DNA of 64,000 nucleotides. It comes from Algoriphagus litoralis (GTDB lineage: Bacteria; Bacteroidota; Bacteroidia; Cytophagales; Cyclobacteriaceae). Numbering within the stretch: position 1 is the first letter of the stretch; every line of letters begins with the position of its first letter. This document shows, piece after piece, positions 1-8,007 of this stretch. The translations under genes were made by a program, and so were the position numbers. The notes below the pieces were generated by a model. That model did no database searches and had not been told where the DNA came from. It worked only from the letters and a program-made list of their open reading frames with translations. The stretch spans positions 372,001-436,000 of the forward strand of contig NZ_QGOL01000003.1 of assembly GCF_003259255.1 (NCBI RefSeq). The letters are read 5' to 3'.

Positions 1-87
1 AGCCTGTTTTCTGATAAAGCCACTTTCTATTTGGATGAGCTGCCTAATTCAAAAGTTGTTGCTAGAATTACTTATCCAATAGTTTAA
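1..87 (+). CDS. C-terminal end of a probable LytS-type sensor histidine kinase (partial)
   Basis: An open frame enters from the left edge and stops with TAA at 85-87. Only 28 residues are visible, ending in VARITYPIV. It lies 3 bp upstream of a LytTR response regulator, and in Bacteroidota these regulators are normally co-transcribed behind a membrane histidine kinase of the LytS/YpdA (His_kinase) family. A C-terminus made of a short beta strand fits the end of an HATPase domain. The identity is inferred from position and cannot be shown from these residues alone. Confidence 0.5.
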   Translation, partial: SLFSDKATFYLDELPNSKVVARITYPIV

Positions 88-90
88 AAA

Positions 91-810
91 ATGAAAAAAC
101 GTGTCTATTTAGTCGATGATGAACTTCTTGCACTCGAAGAGCTGAAAGTGTTACTCTTGCCTTATGAAGATCTAGAAATTGTCGGTTTTTCGGATCGGGT
201 AGAACAAGCGATTGAAGACTGCAATTCATTGAATCCTGACCTGATTTTCTTGGACATCAATATGCCGGGCAAAGATGGTTTTGAATTTTTGGAAAGTCTG
301 GAGGAAGTGCGCGAAGTAATTTTTGTGACAGCCTATGATCAGTTTGCTATCAAGGCCTTTGAAGTCAATGCCTTGGATTATTTACTCAAACCGCTGAATC
401 CAAAGCGACTGGCCGAAGCAATTCAGCGGTTTAGGTCCAGAAGTCAATCCTCGGAAAATCCTGCCGAAGAACGACTGAGTGCTGATAAAAAGATCTTTAT
501 CAAGGACGGAGAAAAATGCCATTTTGTGCCTGTTTATAAGATTTATCTGTTGGAAAGTGTCGGAAACTATGTGCGGGTTTTTTATGAAAATCAACAGCCT
601 CTTTTGCACAAATCCCTGACTTATTTGGAGCAAAAGCTCCCGGAGGACCTATTCTTCAGAGCGAATCGTCAGTTCATGTTCAACCTGGATTTTATCAATA
701 AGATCGAACCCTACTTCAACAGTACGCTTTTGATCGTGATGAAATCAGGCCATAAAATTGACCTGAGCCAGCGACAAAGTGCGAAGTTTCGGGAGATCAC
801 GGGGGTGTGA
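91..810 (+). CDS. LytTR-family response regulator transcription factor
   Basis: This is a two-domain response regulator of 239 residues. The receiver domain (about 3-120) has the acidic pair D9/D10, the phospho-acceptor D55 in FLDINMPG, the switch T80 and the invariant K100 in LLKP. A linker leads to a LytTR DNA-binding domain (about 133-239), recognised by the LLESVGNYVRV and FFRANRQFMFN strand motifs. Phosphorylation of D55 by the kinase just upstream would be expected to promote DNA binding to imperfect direct repeats. The ATG follows the upstream stop by 3 bp, so the two are one operon. The target genes are not apparent from the sequence. Confidence 0.93.
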   Translation: MKKRVYLVDDELLALEELKVLLLPYEDLEIVGFSDRVEQAIEDCNSLNPDLIFLDINMPGKDGFEFLESLEEVREVIFVTAYDQFAIKAFEVNALDYLLKPLNPKRLAEAIQRFRSRSQSSENPAEERLSADKKIFIKDGEKCHFVPVYKIYLLESVGNYVRVFYENQQPLLHKSLTYLEQKLPEDLFFRANRQFMFNLDFINKIEPYFNSTLLIVMKSGHKIDLSQRQSAKFREITGV

Positions 811-833
811 TTTTGGTAAGTTGTGAGTTGGAA

Positions 834-850
834 GTGAAATGTAAGAGGTT
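834..850 (+). repeat. Left copy of a 17-bp inverted repeat flanking a lipoprotein gene
   Basis: The word GTGAAATGTAAGAGGTT occurs here and returns on the opposite strand at 1407-1423 with one mismatch in 17. The surrounding sequence is full of related short words such as GTGAGTTG, GTGAGTAG and GTGAATCG. Nothing here looks like a transposase or target duplication. Confidence 0.5.
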
Positions 851-941
851 AATAGTGAGTAGTGAATCGTTTCACCAATTGTCACCGCGAAAAGTTGTAG
901 CGATCAATTCTTGTGACCCGTCTTGATAAAAAATTGAACTT

Positions 942-1367
942 ATGAAGAAACGTATATTGTATCTGTTGATTTCAATTGTATGTTTTCAGCTTTTATCTTG
1001 TTCAGAAGATGACAATCTTCCTTTGGTGGACTCAGCTGTTTTAATCAGCTCTGATGCGTATGATTCTGCCCTTTCTGATAATTATGCTATTCGATCGGTA
1101 AGTGTTGACGGTGATTTTTTAACCATCAGATTCAGTGCAAGCGGATGCAACGGGGAATCTTGGAAAGTAAAATTGATTGATTCTGGAGCTGTGGCTGAAT
1201 CATTACCCCCTCAACGCTATTTGGTCCTGTCACTTGAAAACAAAGAATTATGCGAAGCTTTAATTACCAAAGAACTGACTTTTGATATTTCAAGCTTGCG
1301 AGTAGATGGAAATAGTGTTTGGCTTAATTTAAAAAACTTTGAGGAGGGCATTCTTTACGAATACTAG
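942..1367 (+). CDS. Small secreted lipoprotein of unknown function
   Basis: This 141-residue protein begins with a lipoprotein signal peptide: basic MKKR, a hydrophobic stretch, and the lipobox LLSC with the lipidated cysteine at residue 20. The acidic residues right after it (SEDDN) fit surface or outer-membrane sorting in Bacteroidota. The mature part has no domain I recognise; it contains two cysteines (in SGCNGES and LCEAL) that could form a disulfide, and looks like a small beta-rich domain. It stands alone between a plus-strand regulator and a convergent peptidase, flanked by short inverted word repeats. The function is unknown. Confidence 0.75.
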   Translation: MKKRILYLLISIVCFQLLSCSEDDNLPLVDSAVLISSDAYDSALSDNYAIRSVSVDGDFLTIRFSASGCNGESWKVKLIDSGAVAESLPPQRYLVLSLENKELCEALITKELTFDISSLRVDGNSVWLNLKNFEEGILYEY

Positions 1368-1406
1368 ACTTCAAAATGTCCAAAAAAATAAGAAGTAAGT
1401 AGTCCA

Positions 1407-1423
1407 AACCTCTTACTTTTCAC
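1407..1423 (-). repeat. Right copy of the 17-bp inverted repeat
   Basis: Read on the minus strand this is GTGAAAAGTAAGAGGTT, matching 834-850 at 16 of 17 positions. It lies in the convergent gap between the lipoprotein gene and ggt. The gap shows no clear terminator hairpin. Confidence 0.5.
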
Positions 1424-1466
1424 AACGGACCACTTTCAAATCCTGCCTTACTTCTCAGCAATACCC

Positions 1467-3167
1467 TTAAAACCCAACCGCTTTATCATCCCCGCGAGGA
1501 TCCGCTCCTCCTTCGAGTTTTCCATTCGGTAAAACAAGGATCGCATCTACTTTTCCAATAATCGGACTGTTGTTTTCATTGATCAGATAGCCTCGGGATT
1601 TGAGTGTGGCAATCAAAGTCGAATCAAATGAATTCGGTTCAAAATTCACCAAGTCAGGTAACCATTGGTGGTGAAAGCGAGGGGATTCGACAGCTTCCTG
1701 CATTCCCATTCCGAATTCGGCCACATTCAAGATGGTCTGAAGTACTGAGGTAATGATGGTGGATCCTCCCGGAGTTCCTACCACCATCCAAAGCTTTCCG
1801 TCTTTTTCCACAATCGTGGGAGTCATGGAACTGAGCATTCGCTTACTCGGTGCAATGCTATTTGCTTCCGCACCGATAAGTCCAAACATGTTTGGAGTTC
1901 CGGGTTTGGCGCTGAAATCATCCATTTCATTATTCATGAAAAAGCCCAATTCGTCGATGTAAACTTTGGAACCGTAAGCGCCATTCAAGGTTGTAGTCAC
2001 CGAAACTGCATTTCCTTCTGCGTCTACGATCGAATAGTGCGTCGTTTCCATACTTTCATAAAAAGCGATTTCACCTTTGGCAATCTCCTCTGATTTTGTT
2101 GCTTTCGCAAAGCTAAAAGACTCCATTCGTGACTTGAGATAGCCTGAATCAATCAATTGATCGACAGGTATTTCTACAAAATCGGGATCACCCAAATAGT
2201 AATTTCGATCTGCATAAGCTCTTCGCTCAGCTTCTACCAAGACTTGAATGTACTCCGCTGAGTGATGACCAAAATTTTTTAAATCATGCCCCTCTATCAT
2301 TCCAAATATCTGAGCCAAAGTCACCCCACCGGAACTTGGTGGAGCCATGGAGATGATTTTCAAATCCCGATAGGGGAAAACCAAAGGATCTCTCCATTTG
2401 GCTTCATAGGTCGCTAGGTCTTCTTCTGAAATGATCCCACCTTTGGATTGGATGTGTTGGGCAAGGATTTTAGCAGTTTCACCTTTATAGAATTCGTCGC
2501 GTCCGTTTTTTGCGATTCGTTCCAGAGTTGCAGCCAAAACGGGGATTTTCAGCGTATCCCCAGCATTGATTTCCTTTCCAAAAAAGGTTTCCGGTCCATT
2601 TACTTCAATGAAGACTGCACTCGCACGCTGAAGCCGCTCCGCTTGATTAGGAGTAACAACAAATCCATTTTTAGCCAAATCAATCACAGGCTGTAGAATT
2701 TCCTTAGGGGTGAGTTTCCCAAACTTTGCCTGCGCTTCAAAAATTCCGGCAATAGTGCCAGGAACACCCGAAGCCAAGGCACCTTTGGTAGATAAGGCCG
2801 ATAAAAACTCCCCATTTTCATCTAGGTACATGTCCTTTGTGGCTGCCAAGGGTGCCTTTTCCCGATAATCAATTGATCCCACCGAACCATCAGCCATTCG
2901 GTAGACCATGAATCCACCACCTCCCAAATTCCCGGCGAATGGATAAGTCACAGCCAACGCCATTTCGGTTGCCATCATGGCATCAAAAGCATTCCCGCCT
3001 TTTTGGAGAATCTCCAAGCCAATTTTTGAAGCTTCTTCCCGAGCCGAGACGACCATAGCTTTCTCAGCAATTAGGCCTGTTTTTGGTTCGGGGTCTTGTT
3101 CTTTTTTTCCGCAGGAATAAAGAAGAGTTGAAAGGAATAGGACCGAAATGAAGGCCGACTTTCTCAT
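1467..3167 (-). CDS. ggt: Gamma-glutamyltransferase (glutathione hydrolase)
   Basis: GGT is an N-terminal nucleophile hydrolase that cleaves glutathione and other gamma-glutamyl compounds by hydrolysis or transpeptidation. The 566-residue length is normal. The precursor self-cleaves before the catalytic threonine, seen here as T375 in ETTHYSIVD, giving a large and a small subunit; the downstream GTPGGS loop (about 464-469) forms the oxyanion hole. The N-terminus is a lipoprotein signal with the lipobox LLYSC (C19), so the enzyme is probably membrane-anchored in the periplasm. The start ATG overlaps the stop of the S9 peptidase gene (ATGA), implying translational coupling; together they look like an extracellular peptide and glutathione recycling unit. 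Confidence 0.95.
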   Translation of the reverse strand: MRKSAFISVLFLSTLLYSCGKKEQDPEPKTGLIAEKAMVVSAREEASKIGLEILQKGGNAFDAMMATEMALAVTYPFAGNLGGGGFMVYRMADGSVGSIDYREKAPLAATKDMYLDENGEFLSALSTKGALASGVPGTIAGIFEAQAKFGKLTPKEILQPVIDLAKNGFVVTPNQAERLQRASAVFIEVNGPETFFGKEINAGDTLKIPVLAATLERIAKNGRDEFYKGETAKILAQHIQSKGGIISEEDLATYEAKWRDPLVFPYRDLKIISMAPPSSGGVTLAQIFGMIEGHDLKNFGHHSAEYIQVLVEAERRAYADRNYYLGDPDFVEIPVDQLIDSGYLKSRMESFSFAKATKSEEIAKGEIAFYESMETTHYSIVDAEGNAVSVTTTLNGAYGSKVYIDELGFFMNNEMDDFSAKPGTPNMFGLIGAEANSIAPSKRMLSSMTPTIVEKDGKLWMVVGTPGGSTIITSVLQTILNVAEFGMGMQEAVESPRFHHQWLPDLVNFEPNSFDSTLIATLKSRGYLINENNSPIIGKVDAILVLPNGKLEGGADPRGDDKAVGF

Positions 3168-5539
3168 GGATTTTCTACTAGGAGCGTGTTGTTGAACAGT
3201 TTCAAAATTCGCTTGTACTCATCTGTCCATGAACTAGGTTCGACAAACCCATGATCCTCGACAGGATAGACTGCCATTTCCCAGTTGTCTTTTCCCAGTT
3301 CGATCAATCGCTGAGAAAGCCTCACCACATCTTGAAAATGTACATTGACATCCAACATGCCATGAGCAATCAGGAGATTTCCCTGAAGACCTTCAGCAAA
3401 ATAGATCGGGGAGGAGCGGCGATAGGCAATTGGATCTTCTTCAGGTGTATTCAGGATATTGGCGGTGTAGCCATGGTTGTAGTGCGCCCAATCCGTCACT
3501 GAGCGAAGTGCTGCTCCCGAGGTGAAAATATCTCCATGATTAAATAAGGCCATCAAGGTGATGAACCCACCATAACTTCCACCATAAATTCCAATTTTAC
3601 CCGGTTCAACCCCATGCTGAGCCATTAGAAATTTGGCACCATCCACTTGATCCGAAAGGTCCTTTCCACCCATATGGCGATAGATTCCTGTTCGCCAATC
3701 CCGCCCATATCCAGCAGAAGCGCGGTAATCAATATCCAAAACGGTATAGCCCAGATCAGTCAGCAGGTTATGAAACATGTATTCTCTAAAGTAGCTGCTC
3801 CACCATTTGTGGACATTTTGCAAGTACCCTGCACCATGGACAAAAATCACAGCAGCGCCGTTTTTCTTTGAAGCTTCGGGTAGATAGAGTCTGGCAGGCA
3901 CTTGTGCACCATCTTCTGCGGTGAATCTGACAATCTGTGGATCTCTCCACGAATAGGCCTTGAATTCTTCGCTTTGACCTGAGGTCAGTTTTTGGGCCTT
4001 GGCACCGACTTTATTCTCTTGCACATAGAGTTCCGCTGGTGTGTTGCTGTATGAATAGATTATCGCCAGCTTTTTTTCATCAGGGGAAAGGACTACTTCA
4101 TTGTTGCCGGTCATAGAGGTGAGCTGCTCCCGAGCTCCACCCATTACAGGCATGCGATAGAAATGACGCTCTCCGGGATCTACCTCAGAGGTGGTCATAT
4201 ACCAGTGTTTTTGATCTTTGGAAAGGAAGGGGTCAAAGACTTCAAATTTGCCGCTGGTAAGGGCTTTTTTTGTTCCAGTTACGACATCCAGCAGATATAG
4301 ATGCGAATAGCCGCTTTCTTCAGACTGGAAGTAGATGTGCTGGTTGTCAGGCAACCAACCCAATACTCCACCGCCAAATCCACCGCCAACTCCTGGACCA
4401 CCAATCCAAGCTTCATCCCGTTGTCGGTCCAAAGTTTTAAGCGTACCAGTTGTTAAATCAACTTCCGCAATCCATCGGTCTTTGTTGTCAAAAGCACGGA
4501 CTTGAATGACGGCTCTTTTGCCATCTGGAGAAAAAATCGGACTTGATAACAAAAGGTCACGCTCTTTTTCTTCCCATTTTTTGTCAGGATAATCACTGAC
4601 ATAGTCTGGCAAGTCTTTGATTCCGGGCAAATCTGAGGTGCCGACAAAATAAACCGTATCCCTGTTGAGGTCATAGATTCCGACCTCTACCTTGGCTGGT
4701 TTGTTTCCAACTTTTGACCGGGTATTTAGATTTTCAGTGTAGCCTGAGGCATCAACATAGTTGGGTACGATGGTATTTTTATTGGAAGCTGGAGTGTAAA
4801 TGGTAAAAGTGGCAAATTTCTCATCGGGAGAGAGCTGAAGATTAGATAGGTTTTTGCCCTGTGTATAGTACACAAATTCGTTATTGGATGACTCTCGGAT
4901 AGACGCACGATAGGCTCTGGATTTTTCTTGGGCCTCTTTTCGCTGTCTTACGACGTCCAACAATTCCAAGTTTTCAGCTTCCAAAAAGCCGGGATTGGAT
5001 GATGAGGGTCCGCTTCCGGTTGCAGGCTTTGAGCCATTGGAGATGTGGGTTGCCTGAGTGACACTTTTTGATCTTCTGTCTAGGACAAATACATTTCCTC
5101 CAGAATTGAAGGCAATCCTATTTTCATCCGCAAGAAATCGGAGGTTGGAAATAGACTCATGCCAATCTAATATTGCAGCACTTGTCTTCTTTTTTAGATC
5201 GTCGAGTATGATCGAATTTCCTTTACGATAGATCCGAAGGGAATAGTCGGAATTGTAAGTACTTCCAGGCTTTTCAAGTGATTTTTCTTCTTCCCAGTGA
5301 ACTTTTGAGATCTGAGTAGGACTACTTATGTCAATTTTGTAAAGGGAATCAGCCGGGTCATTTTCTAGATTGTATTGGAAAAAAATCTGATTTCCATCCT
5401 CGCCCCAGTGGTGTGAAGAAGGGAATGTTCCCATCCATTTGGGATCACGCATGATGTAATCGACTGATAATTTGGATTGGGCCGTTGCTTCTGCTAAAAA
5501 CAAAACAAGAAACGGCAGGAGAAATAATTTTCTCTGCAT
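3164..5539 (-). CDS. Secreted S9-family prolyl oligopeptidase / dipeptidyl peptidase
   Basis: This 791-residue serine peptidase has a signal peptide (to about residue 20, ending ATA-QS), a long WD40-like propeller region and a C-terminal alpha/beta-hydrolase domain (about 545-791). The catalytic triad is visible as S655 in GGSYGG, D730 in HGMLDVN and H763 in EDHGF. S9 enzymes release dipeptides or cut after proline in short peptides; whether this is DPP-IV-like cannot be settled by eye. An unusual glycine-rich loop (GGPGVGGGFGGG, about 380-391) lies within the propeller. It sits directly upstream of ggt with a 4-bp overlap and 25 bp downstream of the Hpt gene, so peptides made here could feed GGT. 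Confidence 0.93.
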   Translation of the reverse strand: MQRKLFLLPFLVLFLAEATAQSKLSVDYIMRDPKWMGTFPSSHHWGEDGNQIFFQYNLENDPADSLYKIDISSPTQISKVHWEEEKSLEKPGSTYNSDYSLRIYRKGNSIILDDLKKKTSAAILDWHESISNLRFLADENRIAFNSGGNVFVLDRRSKSVTQATHISNGSKPATGSGPSSSNPGFLEAENLELLDVVRQRKEAQEKSRAYRASIRESSNNEFVYYTQGKNLSNLQLSPDEKFATFTIYTPASNKNTIVPNYVDASGYTENLNTRSKVGNKPAKVEVGIYDLNRDTVYFVGTSDLPGIKDLPDYVSDYPDKKWEEKERDLLLSSPIFSPDGKRAVIQVRAFDNKDRWIAEVDLTTGTLKTLDRQRDEAWIGGPGVGGGFGGGVLGWLPDNQHIYFQSEESGYSHLYLLDVVTGTKKALTSGKFEVFDPFLSKDQKHWYMTTSEVDPGERHFYRMPVMGGAREQLTSMTGNNEVVLSPDEKKLAIIYSYSNTPAELYVQENKVGAKAQKLTSGQSEEFKAYSWRDPQIVRFTAEDGAQVPARLYLPEASKKNGAAVIFVHGAGYLQNVHKWWSSYFREYMFHNLLTDLGYTVLDIDYRASAGYGRDWRTGIYRHMGGKDLSDQVDGAKFLMAQHGVEPGKIGIYGGSYGGFITLMALFNHGDIFTSGAALRSVTDWAHYNHGYTANILNTPEEDPIAYRRSSPIYFAEGLQGNLLIAHGMLDVNVHFQDVVRLSQRLIELGKDNWEMAVYPVEDHGFVEPSSWTDEYKRILKLFNNTLLVENP

Positions 5540-5564
5540 AATAAATGAAAGGTGTAATTTGATA

Positions 5565-5900
5565 TTAGTTAATTCTGGAGATAAAGGTGTTTAATTCGCT
5601 TTCGATGAGCAGGATTTGCTTTTGGAGCGAGTCGTTTAATGGGGCTGAAGACTCCAAGTTTGCCTCGATTTCCTCCAAGGTTTTGCGGGTTTTTATCGCA
5701 CCGATATAACTCATGCTTGGCTTGGCTTTGTGACAGCGCTTTTTGATCGTGTTGTAGTCCTTTTCATGGTAAAAAGAGCCCAGTTCTTTCAAATCCTTAA
5801 TATTCGTATCCAATATTATCTGGATCATTTCCCGGATCATATCCGGATCATCGTCACCAAAGTACTGATAAATGGATTGCTCACTGATAATTTGGTACAT
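5565..5900 (-). CDS. Stand-alone Hpt (histidine phosphotransfer) domain protein
   Basis: The protein is 111 residues and consists of one Hpt four-helix bundle. The phospho-accepting histidine is H57 in RCHKAKPSM, the characteristic HxxKxS-type motif of this family. Such proteins relay phosphate between hybrid histidine kinases and response regulators. No kinase or receiver-only protein is adjacent, and the gene instead starts a minus-strand run with the S9 peptidase and ggt, 25 bp away, so its partner must lie elsewhere. Confidence 0.85.
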   Translation of the reverse strand: MYQIISEQSIYQYFGDDDPDMIREMIQIILDTNIKDLKELGSFYHEKDYNTIKKRCHKAKPSMSYIGAIKTRKTLEEIEANLESSAPLNDSLQKQILLIESELNTFISRIN

Positions 5901-6007
5901 ATTCGGGTGAAAAAGAGGGTGAACTAGTAAAAATCCGGTGTTGAATGCATGGTGATAAATTTAAAAACATTTTTCAAAAAGCCTTATTTCCTTTTATGAG
6001 TTTTAAT

Positions 6008-6043
6008 TTTGCGTGATCGAAAACAAGTCTGTCCATAATTTTG
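6008..6043 (+). promoter_or_regulatory. Candidate Bacteroidota promoter for the 6062-7332 cluster
   Basis: A perfect -7 element TAATTTTG (TAnnTTTG consensus) at 6036-6043 is preceded by TTTG at 6008-6011, with a slightly long 24-bp spacer. It predicts transcription starting near 6050. This argues against the TTG at 6041 as the start of the next gene and favours ATG 6062. Confidence 0.45.
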
Positions 6044-6061
6044 TCTTCGTGTAAGAGTAAA

Positions 6062-6229
6062 ATGAAATCAATGAGTAAGAATAAAAAAATCTTCCTTGCG
6101 CTGTTTGTCATTTTTATGCTGATCATGCTCTGGATCGGTTATGACATTTCTCAACGGACGACCTTTCCGGGATCAAAAGGCAATTTGAAAGAAAGGATCT
6201 CGACAGAGGTAGAACCTGAAAAAAAATGA
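6062..6229 (+). CDS. Small single-pass membrane protein
   Basis: A 55-residue protein with a basic N-terminus (SKNKK), one strongly hydrophobic segment (about residues 10-27, IFLALFVIFMLIMLWIGY) and a charged C-terminal tail, so a type II or tail-out membrane peptide is likely. I chose ATG 6062 because the in-frame TTG at 6041 overlaps a candidate promoter element; ATG 6071 is also possible. Its stop overlaps the ATG of the DUF2452 gene by 4 bp (ATGA), so the two are translationally coupled. The function is unknown. Confidence 0.65.
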   Translation: MKSMSKNKKIFLALFVIFMLIMLWIGYDISQRTTFPGSKGNLKERISTEVEPEKK

Positions 6230-6684
6230 TCGGAAAAAAAATAGATGTAGATAAGCTCGATTTGGAGCGAATGAAAGACAAAACCACTGAAAATCCAGGG
6301 ATTTTGCCTTATGCCCATCACTCCGGAAGCGCTATTATTAAGCCAGAGGATAAAGGCAAAATCACAGGAAGAGCAGTAGCTGCTATGCACAGTCAGACCG
6401 ACATGCAGATGGCTCAGATCTACGATCAGATGCGCCTTCTGGCTGATCAGGCTAAGAAAATCCAATCCCGAATCGAAGTTTCGGAGCGGATATACCAAGC
6501 TTCGATTGCATTTGAACCGCTGATTAATCACCGGTATTTTTTATATCAAAAAGCTGACGGATCAGACTTCATGAGTATGATTGCTCCTGAGGAATGGGGT
6601 AGAAAAAAAGATTGGGCAGCTTTTGTCGCAGAAGTCAAATTATTAGCGGATCACACCTGGGAAATCCTGAGAGAAACTACCTAA
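6226..6684 (+). CDS. DUF2452 family protein
   Basis: This 152-residue cytoplasmic protein matches what I recall of DUF2452: the N-terminal NPGILPYAHHSGS segment, a central helical part with MHSQTDMQMAQIYDQM, and a C-terminal AEVKLLADHTWE helix. No catalytic motif is visible beyond conserved histidines in AHHSG and MHSQTD. No function is established for the family. It is coupled to the small membrane protein upstream and followed 3 bp later by another unknown gene. Confidence 0.8.
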   Translation: MIGKKIDVDKLDLERMKDKTTENPGILPYAHHSGSAIIKPEDKGKITGRAVAAMHSQTDMQMAQIYDQMRLLADQAKKIQSRIEVSERIYQASIAFEPLINHRYFLYQKADGSDFMSMIAPEEWGRKKDWAAFVAEVKLLADHTWEILRETT

Positions 6685-6687
6685 GGA

Positions 6688-7332
6688 ATGGAGCATTTGA
6701 TGACCCGGCAGCTTGACTTGATTTTGAAAGAAGGTGCCGCGGATTACGATTGGCAGTTTGAACTTGACGTGAATGCCAACTATCTGGAATCGAAGGGGGA
6801 AATTTGGATTAGGGAAATTTTTGAGGATTTAGGCGGTACAGGGGCTCTCCCTTTGCTTGAAAAGCTCAAATTTGATTTTAAACTTGGTCGATACCTCATC
6901 CTTTGGGACGATGAAGTACACTTCAATCGGTACAGACTAGTGACGCTAAGGTCCGAAATGTACGGCGAATGGAATTTCCCTTTTTCAGAAAGCTACAAAA
7001 GACTGTGTCGTACCTTCGAAAAGGAATGTCTCAAAGTAGGCCTTCAGCAGCGTATTTGGAATGGTCCGCCCCTTGCGAAGAGCGTCTTTGGTCAAGCGGA
7101 AGAATCTGGTGATTTCTCAGGAAATGGAGCTTCAGGCTGGAAATTGCTGGCTTACAATGATGCTCAATACGACCTGCAAACCCGGCTTCACGGCTACAAA
7201 TTGATCAGACTTTGTCCCTATGAGACAATCATGACAGGAGGATCACTGAAGCGTCTCGATCAATTGCTCATCAATCCAAAGGAAGAACAACGAGTCATGC
7301 TATTCAATTGGCTGATGCGGAAGATAGCCTGA
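6688..7332 (+). CDS. Conserved hypothetical protein (214 residues)
   Basis: A soluble acidic alpha/beta protein without signal peptide or membrane segment. It begins 3 bp after the DUF2452 gene and probably shares its transcript. Recognisable local features are an aromatic N-terminal part (DYDWQFELDVN), EIWIREIFED, and a C-terminal YETIMTGGSLKRLDQLL segment. I do not recognise the family with confidence. It converges on the deoxynucleoside kinase gene with a 51-bp gap containing only a weak CCTGA/TCAGG stem. Confidence 0.65.
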   Translation: MEHLMTRQLDLILKEGAADYDWQFELDVNANYLESKGEIWIREIFEDLGGTGALPLLEKLKFDFKLGRYLILWDDEVHFNRYRLVTLRSEMYGEWNFPFSESYKRLCRTFEKECLKVGLQQRIWNGPPLAKSVFGQAEESGDFSGNGASGWKLLAYNDAQYDLQTRLHGYKLIRLCPYETIMTGGSLKRLDQLLINPKEEQRVMLFNWLMRKIA

Positions 7333-7383
7333 CTGAGTGTTGGTTGTCGTGTATTTTGATCCTGAAATCTGGAATCAGGTGAA

Positions 7384-8001
7384 TCAAGCAAAAAGCCCAA
7401 ACATCTCCCGCTCGATCTTTTCCACAATAAAAGAAAAGTCTTCCGGCCTCTCCACGAAGTCCAGGTCATTGACATCTACGATGAGTAATTTTCCTTCCTT
7501 ATAGCCCTCGATCCACTCTTCGTAGTGAGAATTCAGATTTTTCAGGTAATCAATTCGCATGGCCGTTTCATAGCTTCGACCTCGCTTTTCGATTTGCCCG
7601 ACCAATTTCGGGATGTCTGCTTTCAGATAGATCAGGAGATCAGGAGCTTTCACATGCGAGATCATGGAGTCAAATAAGCTGCGGTAATTGTAGTAATCCC
7701 GCTCCGTCATGAGTTTGCTTTTGTAAAGATTGGCTGCGAAAATGTAGGCATCCTCATAGATTGTCCGATCTTGAATAGTAGAGATTGGACTTTCTTGGAT
7801 TTTACGAATTTGATTGTATCTCGAGTTTAAAAAATAAACCTGAAGATGGAAGGCCCACCGCTTCATATCCTCATAGAAGTCCGGCAGATAGGGGTTTTGG
7901 TCTACAGCTTCAAACTCAGCCTTCCAGCCATAATGTTTGGCGAGCTTCTCTGTAAGCGTAGTTTTTCCACTACCTATATTTCCTGATACGGCTAAATGCA
8001 T
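7384..8001 (-). CDS. Deoxynucleoside kinase (dNK/dGK-dAK family)
   Basis: Deoxynucleoside kinases phosphorylate deoxynucleosides for dNTP salvage. The 205-residue protein has a P-loop at residues 7-15 (GNIGSGKTT), the substrate-site DRT in IQDRTIYED, and a lid region with EKRGRSYE. The length and organisation fit the bacterial deoxyadenosine/deoxyguanosine kinase group; the exact base preference cannot be read from sequence. It lies 6 bp downstream of the 3-hydroxyacyl-CoA dehydrogenase gene and is probably co-transcribed, without an obvious functional link. Confidence 0.92.
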   Translation of the reverse strand: MHLAVSGNIGSGKTTLTEKLAKHYGWKAEFEAVDQNPYLPDFYEDMKRWAFHLQVYFLNSRYNQIRKIQESPISTIQDRTIYEDAYIFAANLYKSKLMTERDYYNYRSLFDSMISHVKAPDLLIYLKADIPKLVGQIEKRGRSYETAMRIDYLKNLNSHYEEWIEGYKEGKLLIVDVNDLDFVERPEDFSFIVEKIEREMFGLFA

Positions 8002-8007
8002 GGCAAT

